Shown here: piece after piece, positions 63,837 to 64,000 of the stretch
Layout: each line of letters starts with the position of its first letter
How positions within the stretch are numbered: the first letter of the stretch is position 1
From: an uncultured bacterium
GTDB taxonomy: Bacteria; Cyanobacteriota; Vampirovibrionia; Gastranaerophilales; Gastranaerophilaceae
Assembly (NCBI GenBank): GCA_958366705.1
Contig: CATXCB010000009.1
Location: 1 to 64,000 of the forward strand
Direction of reading: 5' to 3'
DNA length: 64,000 bases
Program-made: the position numbers and the translations under genes
Notes under the pieces: model-generated
What the model saw: only the letters and a program-made list of their open reading frames with translations
The model's database searches: none
Told to the model about the DNA's origin: nothing

Positions 63837-64000
63837 TGTAATTCTTAAAAATATACGAAAAACATATGACAACAATAAAACTGTTATCAATAATGTTAAT
63901 CTTGAAATAAAAGATAAAGAATTTGTTGTTCTTGTAGGAGCTTCAGGCTGTGGAAAATCTACACTTTTAAGAATGATTGCAGGACTGGAAGATATTTCTG
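63829..64000 (+). CDS. ABC transporter ATP-binding protein, N-terminal part (cut by window edge)
   Basis: The first 57 codons encode the start of an ABC ATPase: MSSVILKNIRKTYDNNKTVIN, then VVLVGASGCGKSTLLRMIAGLEDI with Walker A GASGCGKST. The spacing and the GLEDI end match the sugar-importer ATPases (MalK/UgpC/MsmX group). AAAAGGAAA inside the kinase gene serves as ribosome binding site, and the ATG overlaps the end of that gene, so the two are translated together. The rest lies outside the window. Confidence 0.88.
   Translation, partial: MSSVILKNIRKTYDNNKTVINNVNLEIKDKEFVVLVGASGCGKSTLLRMIAGLEDIS

Noticed and set aside
1..64000. CRISPR array, prophage or integrative element
   Set aside because: No regularly spaced repeats, cas genes, integrase, phage structural or transposase genes were seen.

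Overview
The window is AT-rich chromosomal DNA that looks like a non-photosynthetic, gut-type relative of the cyanobacteria (Vampirovibrionia/Melainabacteria, order Gastranaerophilales); this assignment is an inference. Support: an atpD-atpC pair standing apart from other ATP synthase genes, as in cyanobacteria; two pseudopilins with the same K-x-A-F-T-L-A-E N-terminus; a Gram-negative envelope (TolC-like, AsmA-like and TonB-like proteins); fermentative metabolism (AdhE, reverse-type rubrerythrin); and no photosynthesis genes. No transposase, integrase, phage gene or CRISPR array was seen.

Layout. 1-10092 is an S10/spc-type ribosomal protein cluster (rplW end, rplB, rpsS, rplV, rpsC, rplP, rpmC, rpsQ, rplN, rplX, rplE, rpsN, rpsH, rplF, rplR). 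It is interrupted after rpsN by a small secreted protein gene and after rpsH by an XRE regulator and a 615-aa coiled-coil protein, and it stops at a strong terminator after rplR without rpsE, rpmD, rplO or secY. Its spacers are unusually long and rich in hairpins. A 269-bp element with 21-bp terminal inverted repeats lies between rplR and trmFO. 11974-21245 holds lineage-type proteins of unknown function, a DUF1858 protein, MmcQ/YjbR and bifunctional-nuclease proteins, tRNA-Ser(GCU), an AsmA-like protein and a SulP transporter. 22455-25855 is a serine biosynthesis operon (class V aminotransferase, serA, serB-like). 25861-29145 is an opposing three-gene envelope operon (VWA, FHA-like membrane protein, Asn-rich TonB-like protein). 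Then come rubrerythrin, a TolC-like protein, leucyl aminopeptidase, a TPR protein and a rhodanese.

36104-39511 contains adhE under a Rex-like operator, bracketed by two inward-facing copies of a 38-bp sequence, each followed by its own terminator: a candidate pair of paralogous small RNAs. 39663-49750 has a giant Gln/Asn-rich protein, thioredoxin, a DnaQ-type exonuclease, an organophosphate transporter, purB, efp and accB-accC. 49830-59270 contains two divergent pseudopilin/XRE modules with near-consensus promoters overlaid by symmetric operators, and between them folC (carrying an in-frame repeat insertion), a zinc alcohol dehydrogenase, a split chromate transporter and atpD-atpC. The end holds a uridine-kinase-like protein, conserved unknowns, aroQ, a degenerate histidine kinase and the start of a sugar-type ABC ATPase.

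The genes describe a fermentative cell: AdhE as a redox sink, probably controlled by the NADH/NAD+ ratio, reductive peroxide defence, and intact serine, folate, fatty acid and aromatic precursor steps. Several genes appear to be leaderless, with an extended -10 element 6 to 9 bases before the start codon and no ribosome binding site.
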